From the NCBI GenBank assembly GCA_000499405.2, contig HG738144.1:1-64000 (forward strand): a DNA stretch of 64,000 nucleotides, written 5' to 3'. Below are positions 12,400-26,800 of the stretch, piece after piece; positions within the stretch are counted from its first letter, which is position 1, and every line of letters begins with the position of its first letter. Made by a program: the position numbers and the translations under genes. The stretch is from Onchocerca volvulus (Eukaryota > Nematoda > Chromadorea > Rhabditida > Onchocercidae). Below the pieces are notes generated by a model. It did not search any database and was not told the origin of the DNA. It worked only from the letters and a program-made list of their open reading frames with translations.

Positions 12400-15300
12400 A
12401 TGAACGAAAAGAAAAAAGAAAGGTAAAGCTTACTCAATATTTATCCTATCATCATTATCGAGAAAGGAACAATATGCTTAGGTATATATACATATATATA
12501 TATATATATTTTTTTTTTTTTTAATTCAACTAAAGTTGAACATTTCAAATGCCAATTTTAGGTTAAATTCAATTTTTAGGTCTTTTATTGAACCCGAAAA
12601 TCATCCTTGGTTTTTTTTTATGATGATTTATTTAATGATATTTGAACAATTTTTTTTAATGATATTTTCTTTGTTCGAATGATTACCGATGTTTATTATT
12701 TCGTAGATTTAAATTAAAATGAAAAGTTTTTAGAAGATTTGGGGAGTGCCAACGTAAACTTTCGACTCCTGTAACTTATAAAGCAGATATTACTGGTACA
12801 GCACGGATTATATTCGATGAAAAAACAATGAAATTAGAGGTGAAAAATTTTTTTTTATATAAAAATTTCATAATTTTATCCTTAGTTAAATTTTTAATTA
12901 AATTTCCACCACCTCATTTCTTTCTCGATTAGATTAATACATAAATAGATATCAAATGATTTTTTATGAAAATAAAAGATTCTTTTCTTTAAATAAATTA
13001 AAATATTATTTTTGCAAAAATAAAAAATTGTAGTAAAAATGTCGTAGCAAGATATTTATAATTTGATAATGGTTATTATTTTCAATTTTTCTATAATAAT
13101 TTCCGCAAAGATTTTTTCTATCTTCTAGATTTCTGATCTGAAATAAATAAATGAAATAATGCCAAAAGCAATAAAGCAATACATCTTTCTCGAAGAATTT
13201 TTCCAAGAAAAAATTTTCAAATTGCAAATATTTTGATACAGAATTTATCTGGTTAAATAAGACAAAACTAACATATATGTCAAAAAATAATAAGTAATTT
13301 TGTTAGGAAATAGAGTATGATGATGGAAATAACAACTGATAAGAAATGCATCGTTATTTAATCAGCTCAACAGTTAGTAATTTCGAATTTATGAAAAATA
13401 TTGGAATTAATTCGGCATAGAATTAGTTTTAAAAATATTTTTGGTTTAAAATTTTGAAAAACAAGTAAAATTTATCTGAAAATTTTTCTATTTTTGTTAA
13501 AAATTTATTTTAAAATTGTTGGTAACATATTATTGCAATTTAAAACAATCTTTAACTTCTTTGTTTGGAAATTGAGAGGACTTTCTTTTTCATTTTTAAT
13601 GACATTTTTTGTTTTACTTTGATCTCTGATTGTTTCAGTACCTTTTTTTGTTCAAAAAAAAAATTCTTCGTATAACCCTTTTTTATTTTAGTATCTTTCA
13701 TTTTTTTAATACCAATATTTCAGAAATATTTGATATTAATATTTTTTGACATCAATGTTTTCAAATCAGATCCAAGCGAATTTCACTTTTCTTATAAATT
13801 TCGAGAATGATATAATTATGCGATATTATAATTATAATTAGAATCATATTCCACATTAATTATTAGAAATATCCAGTCATTCAGTTCAGAATCATTTGAT
13901 AAATATAATTATCACTAAAAAAAAGAAAAAAAGGGGACTTATTAAATAAAAAGATGGAGGGGACTTATTAAATAAAAAGATATTAGCTATGATATCAGTT
14001 GTTAAATTACATTTTTTTCTACTTTTCATTTTTTTATACTTTAATTTAACCAGTCAGAAGGATGATAGTATCATTTTTTATTTTTTGGAATTCCAGAAAA
14101 TATATTCTTTAATATCTCTAAAATGTTTTAAAATTATTATAACATATTTAAAATTTAGAATTTAATTTAAAGATCAAAAATATCCTGAATTTACATGTTT
14201 ATAGCATTTACATTAAGTATTAATAATTTATAATCACCCTTCGATTGTATAAAATTTTCACGAGATTGACATTAATTTCCATCTTTTCTTAATTTTCAGA
14301 ACGGGTATCAAAAGTAATATTATATTCGAATTCTGATATCAAAAATACTATGCTTGTATTCGAATTCGAATATCAAAATTTTATTATACTCGTATGATCA
14401 TAGATCATTTCAGGGTGCATTAGTTGGTGAAAATGATAGATGCTTCACATTTCATGGCTATGTTGTTCGAGACGAAAAGCAACAGTCAAATTCTATGTCG
14501 GCGAATTTCGGTGTTTTAGATAGTGAAACTAACCATAATTTTAAAGTTCATTTTTCCTCTCTTTTTTGAAATTAAGACTTCAATCATTTTTTTTTTCTCT
14601 TAAATATTTCAAAAAGATAGGATAATTTAATGAATAGCTATTATTGTTAATTGCATAATATGAAATGATTTTTTAATAGAACTCATATTAGTTAATACAA
14701 ATGCATATTTTATATAACAATATCGTATTACTTGTACATAATAAATTATATAAAATGATATTCACTTTCAGATTGATAATGTAAGCATGAAATTAGATAC
14801 TGATCCGGAAACAGCACATCGTAACCTGATCTTAGAACATGATTCATTCAAATTTGTCACCAAAAAATGGCTTCATGGATATAGGTATTGGTATTAGTGC
14901 TTTTTTTTTCTGCCTCTCCAAAATATTATATTTTTAATTTCATGAGATTTTGTCATCTTAATGATGTTAAAAAATGGAAAATAACGAATGTGATGCATAA
15001 CAGGAATAGATTTTGAAAAATTATGATTATTTAAGAATAAAGATTGAAATTCGAATTAGCAAATTGTACTTATTTGCATATTTCCTGGAATCTTGTCGTT
15101 TTGTTAATATGATTACAATTAATATAAAATCGTGAGACTAGAAATAATGCAAAACACAGATGGCTTGGGCAAAATGATTGTGTTAAGATATTGCTCAACC
15201 TAATTGATTGTTTATCAGTTTTCTAATTTGAAATAACCATCAGTGATAGAGAATAAAGGAGATGGAGAGAATAAGAAAAAATTTTATAATAATTCATCTG

Positions 15301-15515
15301 ATTACTCTTCTAATTATCATAACTTTCTTTTTTTCAGAGCAGATATAGAAATTTCTGAACATATAAATCCAAAAATGGCTGCTCATGGTTGCAGTCTTTT
15401 TATTGGTGATATAAAAATTAGTATAATAAGTACTCATTATTTTGTACCATTAAAACGAAGTTTAAGCGTAGCGGATGGTGATGTTATAGAATCGTCCAAT
15501 GATTTTCTTGCCTAA
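12400..15515 (+). CDS. Unrecognised protein, 5 exons, ~183 aa
   Basis: Exons: 12400-12422, 12734-12839, 14414-14545 (3' end uncertain), 14772-14884, 15338-15515. The acceptors, most donors and phases (2, 0, 0, 2) agree, and the exons stand out from their flanks in composition. I do not recognise the family. The N-terminus is basic (MNEKKKERR), there is no signal peptide or membrane segment, and alternating hydrophobic runs such as YKADITGTARIIFD, RCFTFHGYVV and GCSLFIGDIKISII suggest a beta-rich soluble domain. Exon 3 could instead end at 14512 (GGT|GTTTTA), giving 172 aa; neither donor is strong. The stop at 15513-15515 is followed 22 nt later by AATAAA. Confidence 0.7.
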
Positions 15516-17888
15516 ATATTCTAATGCAAAAATACAAATAAAACAATTATGTGTTGATTAATTATCGTAGATAAAATCTCTTATATCTATGTATTACTTT
15601 TATAAATCTCATAATTCTTATTCTTCTTTTTTTTTTTTGTTTTTGCCAAATTAATGTTTGTTATCTTCATTAATTGCCATAAAATGTTTTAGTCATAATA
15701 TTAGAAATATATGTATATTTCTTTATGTAAAAATACAGGTTGAATTTATCATTATAATGTTTTAATCATAATATTAGAAATATATATATTATTTTATGTA
15801 AAAATATGGAGTGAATCTATCGTTATATTTCAATCAATTTTTTTGTGAAAATGAAAGAACGAAAGCTTCATTTTAAATGACATTTACTGTTTAAAATGAC
15901 AATATTCGATATAGCTAATGATTTATCAGTACTTATCAAATTCTTTCTTTTATCGTATTCTAAATTTTTGCCAGTGATTATTTTTTTTTTTTTATCATAT
16001 AAAAATTATTGTCGAAAATTTCAATATATTTCGATTACAAAAATTATCAATGTTCGAATTTTTACATTCTCAATTCTTTACCTTCATTATATTCCAAATT
16101 ATAAGCTCTATGTCTCATTATCTTTAAAGTTTTATCAGTTATTACTTACTTTCTTTGTTTAATTTCTTCAGTTTTCTAATTTTTTTACGAAAATCAGAAT
16201 ATCATATTTGTTATAATAAACAATGATAATGCATAAAATTTATCTCTATGTTGTACAATATGTAATCTATTGCCTTAATATTATAATTTTTGTCATCATT
16301 TAAAGTTTTAGATAAGTAAGTTAACATTTGAAATGAATAAATAATCAATAATTGTCCCTTTTCAATTGCATATCTTAATGATCCCAAATTGATTACCTAA
16401 TTTTTTTGATTTTTTATTTCAAATATTAAATACTATCATTAATATTATTCTCTTATATTTCGTTTTAAATTCATATCAATGTTTAAAAACGAGTAATCTT
16501 TCATAGTACTTGAAATTGATTCAGAATGATATAATTCACTTTGTCAATTTCTTCGACGTTTTACATTTTAGAAAGCATACTTTTGGCATCTTGAAGGCTA
16601 GTATAATTGATGGATTGTTTGATATAAATTTATAAAATGAAAAGAGGAAATCAAGTTATTTAATGATTTTTATTCATTGTTTATTCCAAAAGTTTTTCTT
16701 CCTTTTTTTTTTTTTTTTTTTTTTTGTAGAATGAATTTTATTTTCAAATAAGGGTAAAATTTCAATCGTAAAAAAAGAAAAATTTAGGTTTCATTAACAT
16801 ATTATTTGGATTCCATAAAAGTAAGATACAATGTTTGATCAAATTACATTTATCATTTCAGAAATAATTGTTTGCAGTTAAATTAATGAGAAATTGAAAA
16901 AAAAAGAATGAAATTAAATAGGAAATAAAAATGGACCAAAAAAAACATTGGAAATTTCCCTTTTTCTTTTTCTGATTATTAAAAATGCATAACGGTAACG
17001 GTTACTAGTTGTAATACAAATGTAATTTTTCCAGTGATTCATAAATGAATTGTTGGATAAAAGAAAAATTTTGATTTATGAAATATTAAAATCCATCCTA
17101 CTCAAATTAATAGCTGTTTAATCTCTTATCAAGTTATCAGCATTGATAAATAAGAGTGATAGTATTAGTCGAAAAAAAAAAGGATTATTTGATTATCAAA
17201 TGATAGAGTTGAAATGGCATTAATTAATTATGAAGTTGCAAGCAGCAAAAAAGCTCTTTAGGTTTTGATAAAATACCACAGTTAAATCATTTTTTATTTT
17301 TAAATTTTTTGCAAAAAATTTATTCCATTTCATTTTGATTTGATCATAATTTTTTGTGTCAATTTTCGAAATTTTTTATTGCGAAATTTAGAAAATTTGA
17401 TTTTCTTTTATCAAAAAAATGAAAAAGTCTTTTTTCTAGAAAATTAAAAAAACTATGTAAAAAGAGAAAAAATAGAAAAAAAGAATGAAATAATGATTAA
17501 AAATAATGTAATGATAAAAAAAATTAATTCATTGATGATCAAAAAAATGAAATAATAAAAATATGATCAATATAATTTAATGAAAATGAAATTTTTGTAA
17601 TAATTTGTGATAATTCTAGTGATAATTAACTACTTCATTATTGTAACTTGCGGAAGAAGTGAAGAAAACATCGTAATCATACATATATAAAATTTTTATT
17701 ACAATCAATTATAAAAGTTACAAATGATAATACACGTAAAGAAATGTTTTGAAATAAAGCTTTACAAATAAGAACTTTTATAAATGAATAACTTTAATTC
17801 CATTAAAAAATTTTGCTTGTATAATAAAACTTTCTAAATTTTCTCGAATAAAACGACAAAAAAAAAAACAAAATATTTGATATATTTA
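15516..17888. other. Intergenic region between convergent genes
   Basis: No exon is seen on either strand. A degenerate duplication with a 73-bp period lies at about 15684-15829 (both copies contain CATAATATTAGAAATATAT). The 88-codon frame at 15896-16162 is hydrophobic by base composition and lacks family features. Confidence 0.55.
15537..15542 (+). other. Poly(A) signal AATAAA
   Basis: A canonical hexamer 22 nt past the stop of the upstream gene implies a very short 3' UTR. Confidence 0.5.
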
Positions 17889-17890
17889 TT
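17885..17890 (-). other. Poly(A) signal overlapping the ggt stop codon
   Basis: On the - strand the end reads TTT TAA TAAATA, so an AATAAA hexamer starts inside the stop codon. If used, the 3' UTR would be only about 15-25 nt. Confidence 0.4.
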
Positions 17891-20800
17891 AAAATCCAGC
17901 TGGATAACTTGCTGTTTCACGTCGAAAATCACTATTTCCATAAATATGACCATCTTCATTTACCATAAGTGCTTGTACGACACTTTTTAATTTTTGTTTT
18001 ACTGTCATATTTTGATTGCGTTGATCGCTCAAATTCATTATAATTTCCTAAATTTCATGATTTAAAAAAAAAAAAAAAAGAAAGAAAAAGTAATAATGTA
18101 AGCAAAGAATGAAGTAATTAATAAGATAATTGACTTCCTAAATTTTATGATTAGACAATTGACTTCCTAAATTAAATAATAGAAGTTATGAAAAAAATGA
18201 ATTAACTGACAAAATAATTCGTTATAATTTCCTAAATTTTATAATTTAATTAAGTAATATAAGTTAAGAATTAGTTAATTAATTAATTAATATAATGATA
18301 AAGAAATAATTTACTTTAGGTATCGAAGATTCATATGAAGTTGTTGGTGGTAAAAATTGATTATGAAAACGTGGTGCATCAATAGCTTCTTTGATTGTTG
18401 CATTAAAAATAAGTGAACGTATAACAGTTTGTGCTACAGCTGAAATAATAATTGAACCACCAGATGCACCAACAACCATTTTTACCTAAAAAAAAAAAAG
18501 AAAAAAATCAATAATAATTTTATAATTAATTTGAAATCTTACTTAAAATTAGACTTAAATGCAAAAAAAAAATTACTTATTCAAATTAAAATAATTGATG
18601 ATTTCGAAGATCGTTTGAAGTATCAGCACAAATTAGAGTTAAAAAAAAAGATGAGTGCAATGTAAAAATCAACAGTTTTAGAATTATTAGATATGGGGCA
18701 TATAAAAAGTCTTTGTTAAATAAGAATTGAAAAGAATCTTAACCTAAAATTAAACTAAAAAAAAAAAAAAAAAAGGTTGGTTAAAAGAAAATGTTTCTTA
18801 AAGAAATTTACTTATTCAAATAATAATGCTATGGAAAGAATGTCATTTTAAAATTTTAACTATTAAATAAATCTGTTTGATTTAATTTATCAAATCAGAT
18901 AATTTTAGCTGATAATTCGATTTATCTTATCTTATTTTATCAGCATATTATATATCAAATGTGAATGAATAATACCGTGAAAAAAATATACTTTTTTAAA
19001 TATCAATTCATTAAATAAACTATTTCATCTGTAATTTAGCAAGTTTAGATAATTCAACTAACAAATTTCGATTAACTTAAATTTGATCTAGCAAATGTAT
19101 AAATTTCCTTATAACTTTGTTTACAAAACTATTCAGAAATATATTTCGCTATTTTATTACATTCCTATATTAATCAAGAATTAATGAGTAAAAGTTACAG
19201 GAAAAATTTGATAGATTTTTTCAAATCATAATTGATCTTTTTAATCATTAATTTATGCATTAATATTATTTTTATCCTTAAATTCTAACCTTTTCTGTAT
19301 TTTTATCGTAAATAACCATAGGTGACATGCTACTTAACGGTCTTTTTCCAGGTTGAATGTAATTTGCCGGTGATGGTACAAATCCAAAAGAATTTGGTCG
19401 TACAGGAATCGAAAAATCATCCATTTGATTATTCCAAACAATTCCAAGCGTTGGTGAAATACGCAATGAACCCAATCTGTACTATAATTTGTTTAAAAAA
19501 AAAAAATTTTTTTTTTTTCTTTATAATACAAATTTTCGAATTCCGTCTTAGTTTTGAAATTTTATTATGAAAAAAAGCGAAAAATTTTAAATTTCGCAAT
19601 ATCTAAGGAGAGTAATCGTCTTTTTCTCTTTTTTTTTTTTTTTTTTTAAGGAAATGTTAAAAAGAAAAAAGAAGATTAATTGGTTTTTTTTTCTTACTTT
19701 CTTTCTGGACTTTTTTTTTAAAAAAAAGAATAACATAATATCGAAAGATTTTAAGGTGATTGTTTCTTCTTTTTTTTAAACCTTTTTGAAATTTATTTTT
19801 AAAAAATGCAGTCAAAATTTAATTGACTATTTGTTTACAATATCAATGATAAATAGTAGCTAATCAAAGAAATTTATTTTAAAACGTCTTGTTTTCTCTT
19901 CGATTTTTCGAAAATTAATTTCAAATACTTTTTTTTTTTTTTGTCATAACAATTAATCATATCTCATATATCGAGAAAAATGCATGCTGTACATGCAATC
20001 CAAATTAAATTTGACTGATTACATGAAGAATTATTTGCCGTTTAACCTTTCAATTTATTTACAAACTTATTTATTATATCAGAAATGCAAAAATTGAAAT
20101 AATATTAATTTCATTATATTACTTAGATTAATGAAAAATAATATTACAAGCGGTTAATGGTACTCGTGCATGATACCGCATTATTATCCCGATCAATGGT
20201 TGATACATGCGATGTACCATGGTCTTCCGGTTGTTGATACAAATCACTTGCATATGCATCTAATGATTGAGCTTTATCTTTGATAAGAGAACTGATATGT
20301 TTCACGTAAGATCTAAAAATTACAAAAATAAAAAAGAAAAAAAATCTTTAAATCGATAAATAAAACGAATTAACTTTGAATGTGGAGAAAAAAAATGTTG
20401 AAATAATTAAAGGAATCAAAACAGATAAAAAAAAAATCATTAAAAACATTAATAATAATTAATGCAAAGATATTTAAAAAAGAATAAGAAGTGAAATTTT
20501 GCATATCAAGATGAAAAAAAAATTCAAAAACTTGTCCAACTTTCAACGATTCATTTTGCAATTACTTCTCAAAAAAATCAAAATTTAATTAATTTACTTT
20601 TGAATCATCTCTTCTGCAAGTTTTTGAGCTTCTGGAACAAAAGCAGCATCGCCAAGTTTCGTTCTTTGAGCATAACCAAATTTTTCTGCTTCAATTAAGC
20701 GATGATAAGTTAATGGATCATCTCTATCAAATCCATCTTTTCCATCATAAAATTCTAAAAAAGAAAAAAAAAAAAGAAAATCATCAAACTAACAATTAAA

Positions 20801-23800
20801 TCTAATTTAGCGAAACAATTCTTGAAATAATTCCAATCTTACATTGTAATGATTTAAAAAAAAAAAAAAGAAATCATTATGCATCAATTGAATATATTTC
20901 ATTCATTTTTCAAGTAATCTACAAATTAAAATATAATAAATAAAAAAATTTAGTAAATTTTAAATTAAAAAAAATTCCCCAAACATTATATGCTTTATAT
21001 TTTCGAATTGATGTATTCCGTAAATTTGATTATCAATAACAGAAGAGAAATATTTCAGATATATGTCTTACCAGCTACAGTTGATATGATACTTTGAGTG
21101 ACAGCAGCTGAACTTGGTGGTGGTGGTCCACACATGACATAATTACCAAGAAAATTTTTGGTAATAATTGGTACTTCATCGATTTTTGTTTCGTAATTGC
21201 GTAAATCATCTAAGGATACATAACCGCCTGAAAAAAAAATTTGCGCCAAAAAATTGAAACATATTTTGACAAGTCAAACAATAGCACTGAATTCACTTCA
21301 TTTTTTTTTTTCTTTACAAATAAAAATGCAAATGTTCTTTGTCATCAAATCTAAATCTTCGAAAACTCTTCAGCGACTGCTTTGAAATTTCGGCATTACG
21401 TTGCATTCGAATAGGAGCATATTCTTATTAATTCTGTGACAGGTAAAAGTAAGTGAATTTATTGACCGCGTCTACTTTTTGTATTCATCAGAGCCGGCCG
21501 CGCGAAAATGTGGCCGGCCGTGTGGATTAGTCATACAATAAAATACAAAAACTTTGCATAGAATTTCATATTAGTGAATGATTTGGCCGGAATGTAAGAA
21601 CGAAAAAAAAAGTAATATTTTGAATTTCAATCAAGAAATCTCATGCAAAAATAAGTTCAGTATGCATTATGTGATACATTAAAAGTTATGGATTTTATTT
21701 CGATAATCCATTTTTCGGATAATTAATCACACAAAGAATTCTATGATCTTACCACGTTCCTCAATTTCAGCAGCAATTGTTTGAGCAATTCCACCTTAAA
21801 AGACAATAATTTTAGCAGATTAAATTTGTTCGATAAATTACAAAAATGAGCACTTTGAACAAAAAATAGTTTAAATTGAATCATTTGCAATTGTGATTTT
21901 GTATTGGACATGTTTTATTGAATTCAAAAAAAATGCATGACTATTCGGATATATTTCCTTTTATTCGAGATTATCTGAATACATCCCATTTTTGCACGAG
22001 ATATTTTCGAAAAATATTTCTTTATGTTAAAATTTTTCTTGAACAATAAATATATAATATATAATATTAAAAAATTATCTATTACCGTAATTCTCTGATT
22101 TACAAATTTCCACTTTGAAAAGATGATAATGTAAAATAAATTATTCAAAATGGATAAATAAAAAATAATTACCGCGATAAAATAGTTGTAATGGATCAGA
22201 ACTATTTGCAATATTCTGTAATGTAACACCTAGATGATCTCTTGTGATAACATCACCTTCTTTATAAATTTTATCAGTTTTTGGATCCACAAATATTTTC
22301 CTCAAAAAAAACCAATTTTATCTTTTTTTGAAGTATTATATCCCATATTTAAATAAAATTACTGCTTCAATTATTTTTTTCAATCACTACATTTTTCATT
22401 ATCATTCCATCAACGGATGAAACAAAAAAAAAAAAGAAATAAAATTATCACATAGATTTTAAATTTCTTTCTCTGTTCATTTTCTTTTTTTTTTTTTTTG
22501 TCGATTTAGCAACAAAATTTTCTTGAGAAGAAAAAGAAAAACACATAATCAATAGAAAATTATGAAACAAACTTTATTTTTTAAAGAAAAATATATAAAA
22601 ATGATAAAATTTTACTTCAGTGATGGTTCAGCCAATATATTTGCTTCTAATTCAATAAGTACTTCTGCTAAAGCTGTCGAAATTGGAAATCCTTCCAATG
22701 CTAATCGAATAGATGGTTGAAATAATCTTTGCCATGATACTTTACCACTTCCAAAACGTGAAAATACCGTCCATAATCCGTGTAATTCGGAAGGTGTCGC
22801 AATAGCACGATATCCTGAAAAAAAAAAAAAAAGATCGCATGAATATTTTCGTAATAATTGCTAAAAAGGAAATTTAACACTTTTTTTAAAAATATAATCT
22901 TAATTTGAAAGACAAATGAGATAAAAGTTATTTAAATCAAAATTCCATATATAATCATTTTAAAAATTCGAACATAAAAATTAATTTGCAAATATTTTCC
23001 ATTTATCATAATTTCACATAAAATTACATGTAAACTAATTTATATATATTTTCTATTTATCAAAATCTCACGCAAAATCTAATGTAAATAATGTTCTTTT
23101 ATTCACTAAAATCTCACATAAAATTACACGCAAAACTAATATATCTTCGTTACTCTATATAGTTTAATTATTTGCTCTATTTTTCGCTTAAAAAATTAAT
23201 GCAAATTTAAATAAAAGAATTCCAAAATTGAAAAAAAGAAACCTATTAAAGCATCTTCTGGTGAATTATTAAACATTGTTTCATTTGCTTTTGCTGATGC
23301 AGTTTCACGTGCGTTTACAACTATGCATTGATTTGTCGTACTAAAATTATTTATAAAAAAATCTTTTTTCAATTATTCTTTCAACTTCATTAATATATGT
23401 TTGCATTTCGATAATTTTCCAATTTTATCTAAGCTCGAAAAAATTTGAAATATAACTAATATGTAACATTTTTTTTTGCAAAAAAAAAATTTTTTTCTTG
23501 CAATTTTTTTTTTTAATTCTTTGCGAAATAATACTTTGAAAAGCTTGAAAGAAAAAAAAATGCTTTGAACTTTTGCAAAAATTCAATCTATTATCACTGC
23601 AATCTAATAATCCAATCTAAAAATCCAATTTGATTCTAAAAAAAAAAAAAAACTTCCAATCCAATTTTATATGCGTTGGCAATTAAAATATTCATAAATG
23701 AATTACTAATTAAATAAGGTAAATGATTGATAATCAGTGGTAAAGAATGATAAACAGATAAATAGAAATGATAAAGCAGATAATGATAATAAAAAAAAAT

Positions 23801-26800
23801 AATCGAAATGATAAATAAGCAAATTAGGAGCATGTTCAGAATAAATAAACGAGCAAAACAATAATAATAAATAAATGAACATGTCAATAAGTGATAGGCA
23901 TACACAAGAAAATGTTTTTTTTTTTTTTGTTTATGCTATTGTTGTTTGTTGTTGTTTGTTTGCTACTGTTTGGTTGTTTGTTGTTTATTATGTCGTTTGT
24001 TGTTGCCGTTTGTTGTTGTTGTTCGTTGTCGTTTGTTGTTTGTTGTTGCCGTTTGTTGCTGTTGTCTGTTGCTGCCGTTTGTTGTTGTTTGCTTTTGTTG
24101 ATCGTTTTTGATTGTTGTTTGTTCTTTGTTTGTTGTTGTTTGTTTGTTGTTATTTGTTTGTTGTTGTTTGTTGTTTTGTTGATTTTGAAAGTAAATAAGA
24201 AATAATTTCCAAGCAAATGAACGAAACAAATGAAAATAAGTAGATAAATAGAAGTAATAAAATCAAAAGCAAAATTTATCAGGAAAATATTAAGCAAAAT
24301 AATGTAATATCCAAAAGATAAAGCAAAAAATAATTGATAAATAAATAATCGCGATAGAGATACTGAACGAAAAATAAATTAGTTTAATAAAATCAGATTT
24401 AACAAATAAGGAAATACCAGAAAAGTGGTAGAGAAGAAATAGTAGCAAAATTTTCAGGTTTAAAATTAATTATTCAGATTTTAAATTAATTATTCAAATT
24501 TAAAAATTAACCTATTATAGATGGTCATAAGAAATCCACCACCTAAACCAGAACTTTGAGGATTTACAACACCAATACATATCAATGCTGCAATTGTTGC
24601 ATCTATCGCATTGCCACCAAGCATTAATATGTCTCTTAAAATTATTCAAATTATTATTTTTTACTAATTATTTGAAAAATTAACATTTCACTAATTATTT
24701 GGAAAATTAAAAAAATTTAATAAGTATGATTAATGATTTAAGAATCATATCATACCTAAACTTATCAAACATTCATGGCATATATAAACTGATCTTTTCC
24801 TGTCTTTAAATCATACTTCTTAAGCTTTACTTTGCCAATTTTGCTACAAATTTTGCTAATTTCATTTCATTAAATTGCTAAATTTAATAAATTTTTTTTT
24901 TAAACCAATAAAACTTTTTTTAACGTATTTTTGCATAGTCATAAATCATTTCTATCAGAAAAGTCAAATTTTTCTACTGATAATTATATCAAATCAAAAA
25001 TTTCTACTGATTAATTAGATCAAATCAAATTTTGCTACTGATAACTATATCAAATCAAAAATTTCTATTGATAAATTATATCAAATCAAATTTTGCTACT
25101 GATAATTATATCAAATCAAAAATTTTTGGTGATTAATCATATCAAATCAAATTTTTGTACTGATAATTATATCGAATCAAAAATTTATACTGATTAATTA
25201 TATCAAGTCAAATTTTTTTTGCTGATAATTATATCAAATCAAATTTCGCTACTGATAACTATATCAAATCAAAAATTTTTGGTTATTAATTATATCAAAT
25301 CAAATTTTGCTACTGATTATTAATCAAATCAAATTTTGCTACTGATAATTATATCAAATCAAATTTCGCTACTGATAATTATATCAAATCAAAAATTTCT
25401 ACTGATAAATTTTATTAAATCAAATTTTTTTTACTGATAATTATATCATTTATAACCTTCCAATTTCACTACATATGCCATTATCAGTTGCAATAGCAGC
25501 TCGTTTATAACGTCCATGTAAACTTCCACTTGGCCCAGGCCATTTTAATGATTTTTTTGTTGTTGGCATTGTTGAATCGTTGTATTGAATTGTTCGATTT
25601 GCTATCTAAATATTTAAAAAAAAAAAATTTTTTTTAAAATATAATTCGATCAATAATATCTACGAATTATTATTATTTAATTGCTCAACAATAATAAAAT
25701 TATCAGTTTGATTGATTTTTAAAAATATTTGTTAAATAATTTTTTTGAATTAGTAGAAATCAATTGATTCTATTTCAGTTATCATTCAGATTTTTTTTTT
25801 TTTTTTTAAAATAAAGACAACTGATTTGTATTTTAATTTAAAAATTATCTTCGTTTAATTTGAATGCTATCACAGGTATCATTTTATTATCTATTCAATT
25901 ATTTGAAAATTTTTAATTGAAATAGTAATTTAAGACATAAAACATTTTTTTACAATTAATCGTATAGAATTACTATATGTTGTTGTGTAAAAATTATATA
26001 ATTGAAATAATTATGATTAATTTGAAATTTAAATTAAGGAAAAGAAAAAAAAGGAAAAATTAATTGGAATTAAAATTTTAAATTTACCGATTTATCATTG
26101 TATTTTGTATTCAAAAGCAATGCCAAAATTACAGTGGAAATGAAAAATATAATAGAAATAACAGCGAGTAGAATAACTCCTGATCGATAAAAGCATCTGT
26201 AATAAAATGAATAATTAAATAATCAAATAATTGTTATAGAAAAAATATGAAGAAAAAATTTAAATTATTTAAATTATGAAATTTTTAACTTATTTTCATT
26301 TCTAAAGTTTTTTTTAATTTAATTTTGGATATTTTTAAAATAGTTTTAAATTCATTTAAAAAACTAATCCAATTATCAGCGTTATTAAAATGAAAAATAA
26401 TGCAATGATAACATGATAAAAAAAAAAAAAAAAAAATTTGAACTAATGAAATATGTTTTTATATAATTTTTGACTATTCGATGATAAAAAAGTAATTGAA
26501 TAAGACGAAAAAAATTTTGAAAAAAAGGTTAAAAAAAAGTTTAGAGCACAAATTTGTTCGATGATCCATAAAAGTTTATCAAAATAAGTAAATGAATTTA
26601 AGTAAAGTAAAAAGTAAGTGAGTAATTTAATATCAAACTGGTTAAGAAACTGTAAAATAATTTTTTTCTTTTTTGGAAAAAATTGCTTAAGTCGCAAAAA
26701 GCTTTGACAACTGTCAACATTAATCAACTTTCGGGAATTTCAAAATTTTTTTTTTTTGTTAAATTTTTAATTAATCATGTCAATACAGATTTTCAGTTTA

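Noticed and set aside
23884..24297. Gln/Asn/Thr-rich 137-codon frame on the - strand, and Leu/Val/Cys-rich frames on the + strand
   Set aside because: Products of a GTT/GTTT microsatellite inside a ggt intron; flanking exons join in phase without it.
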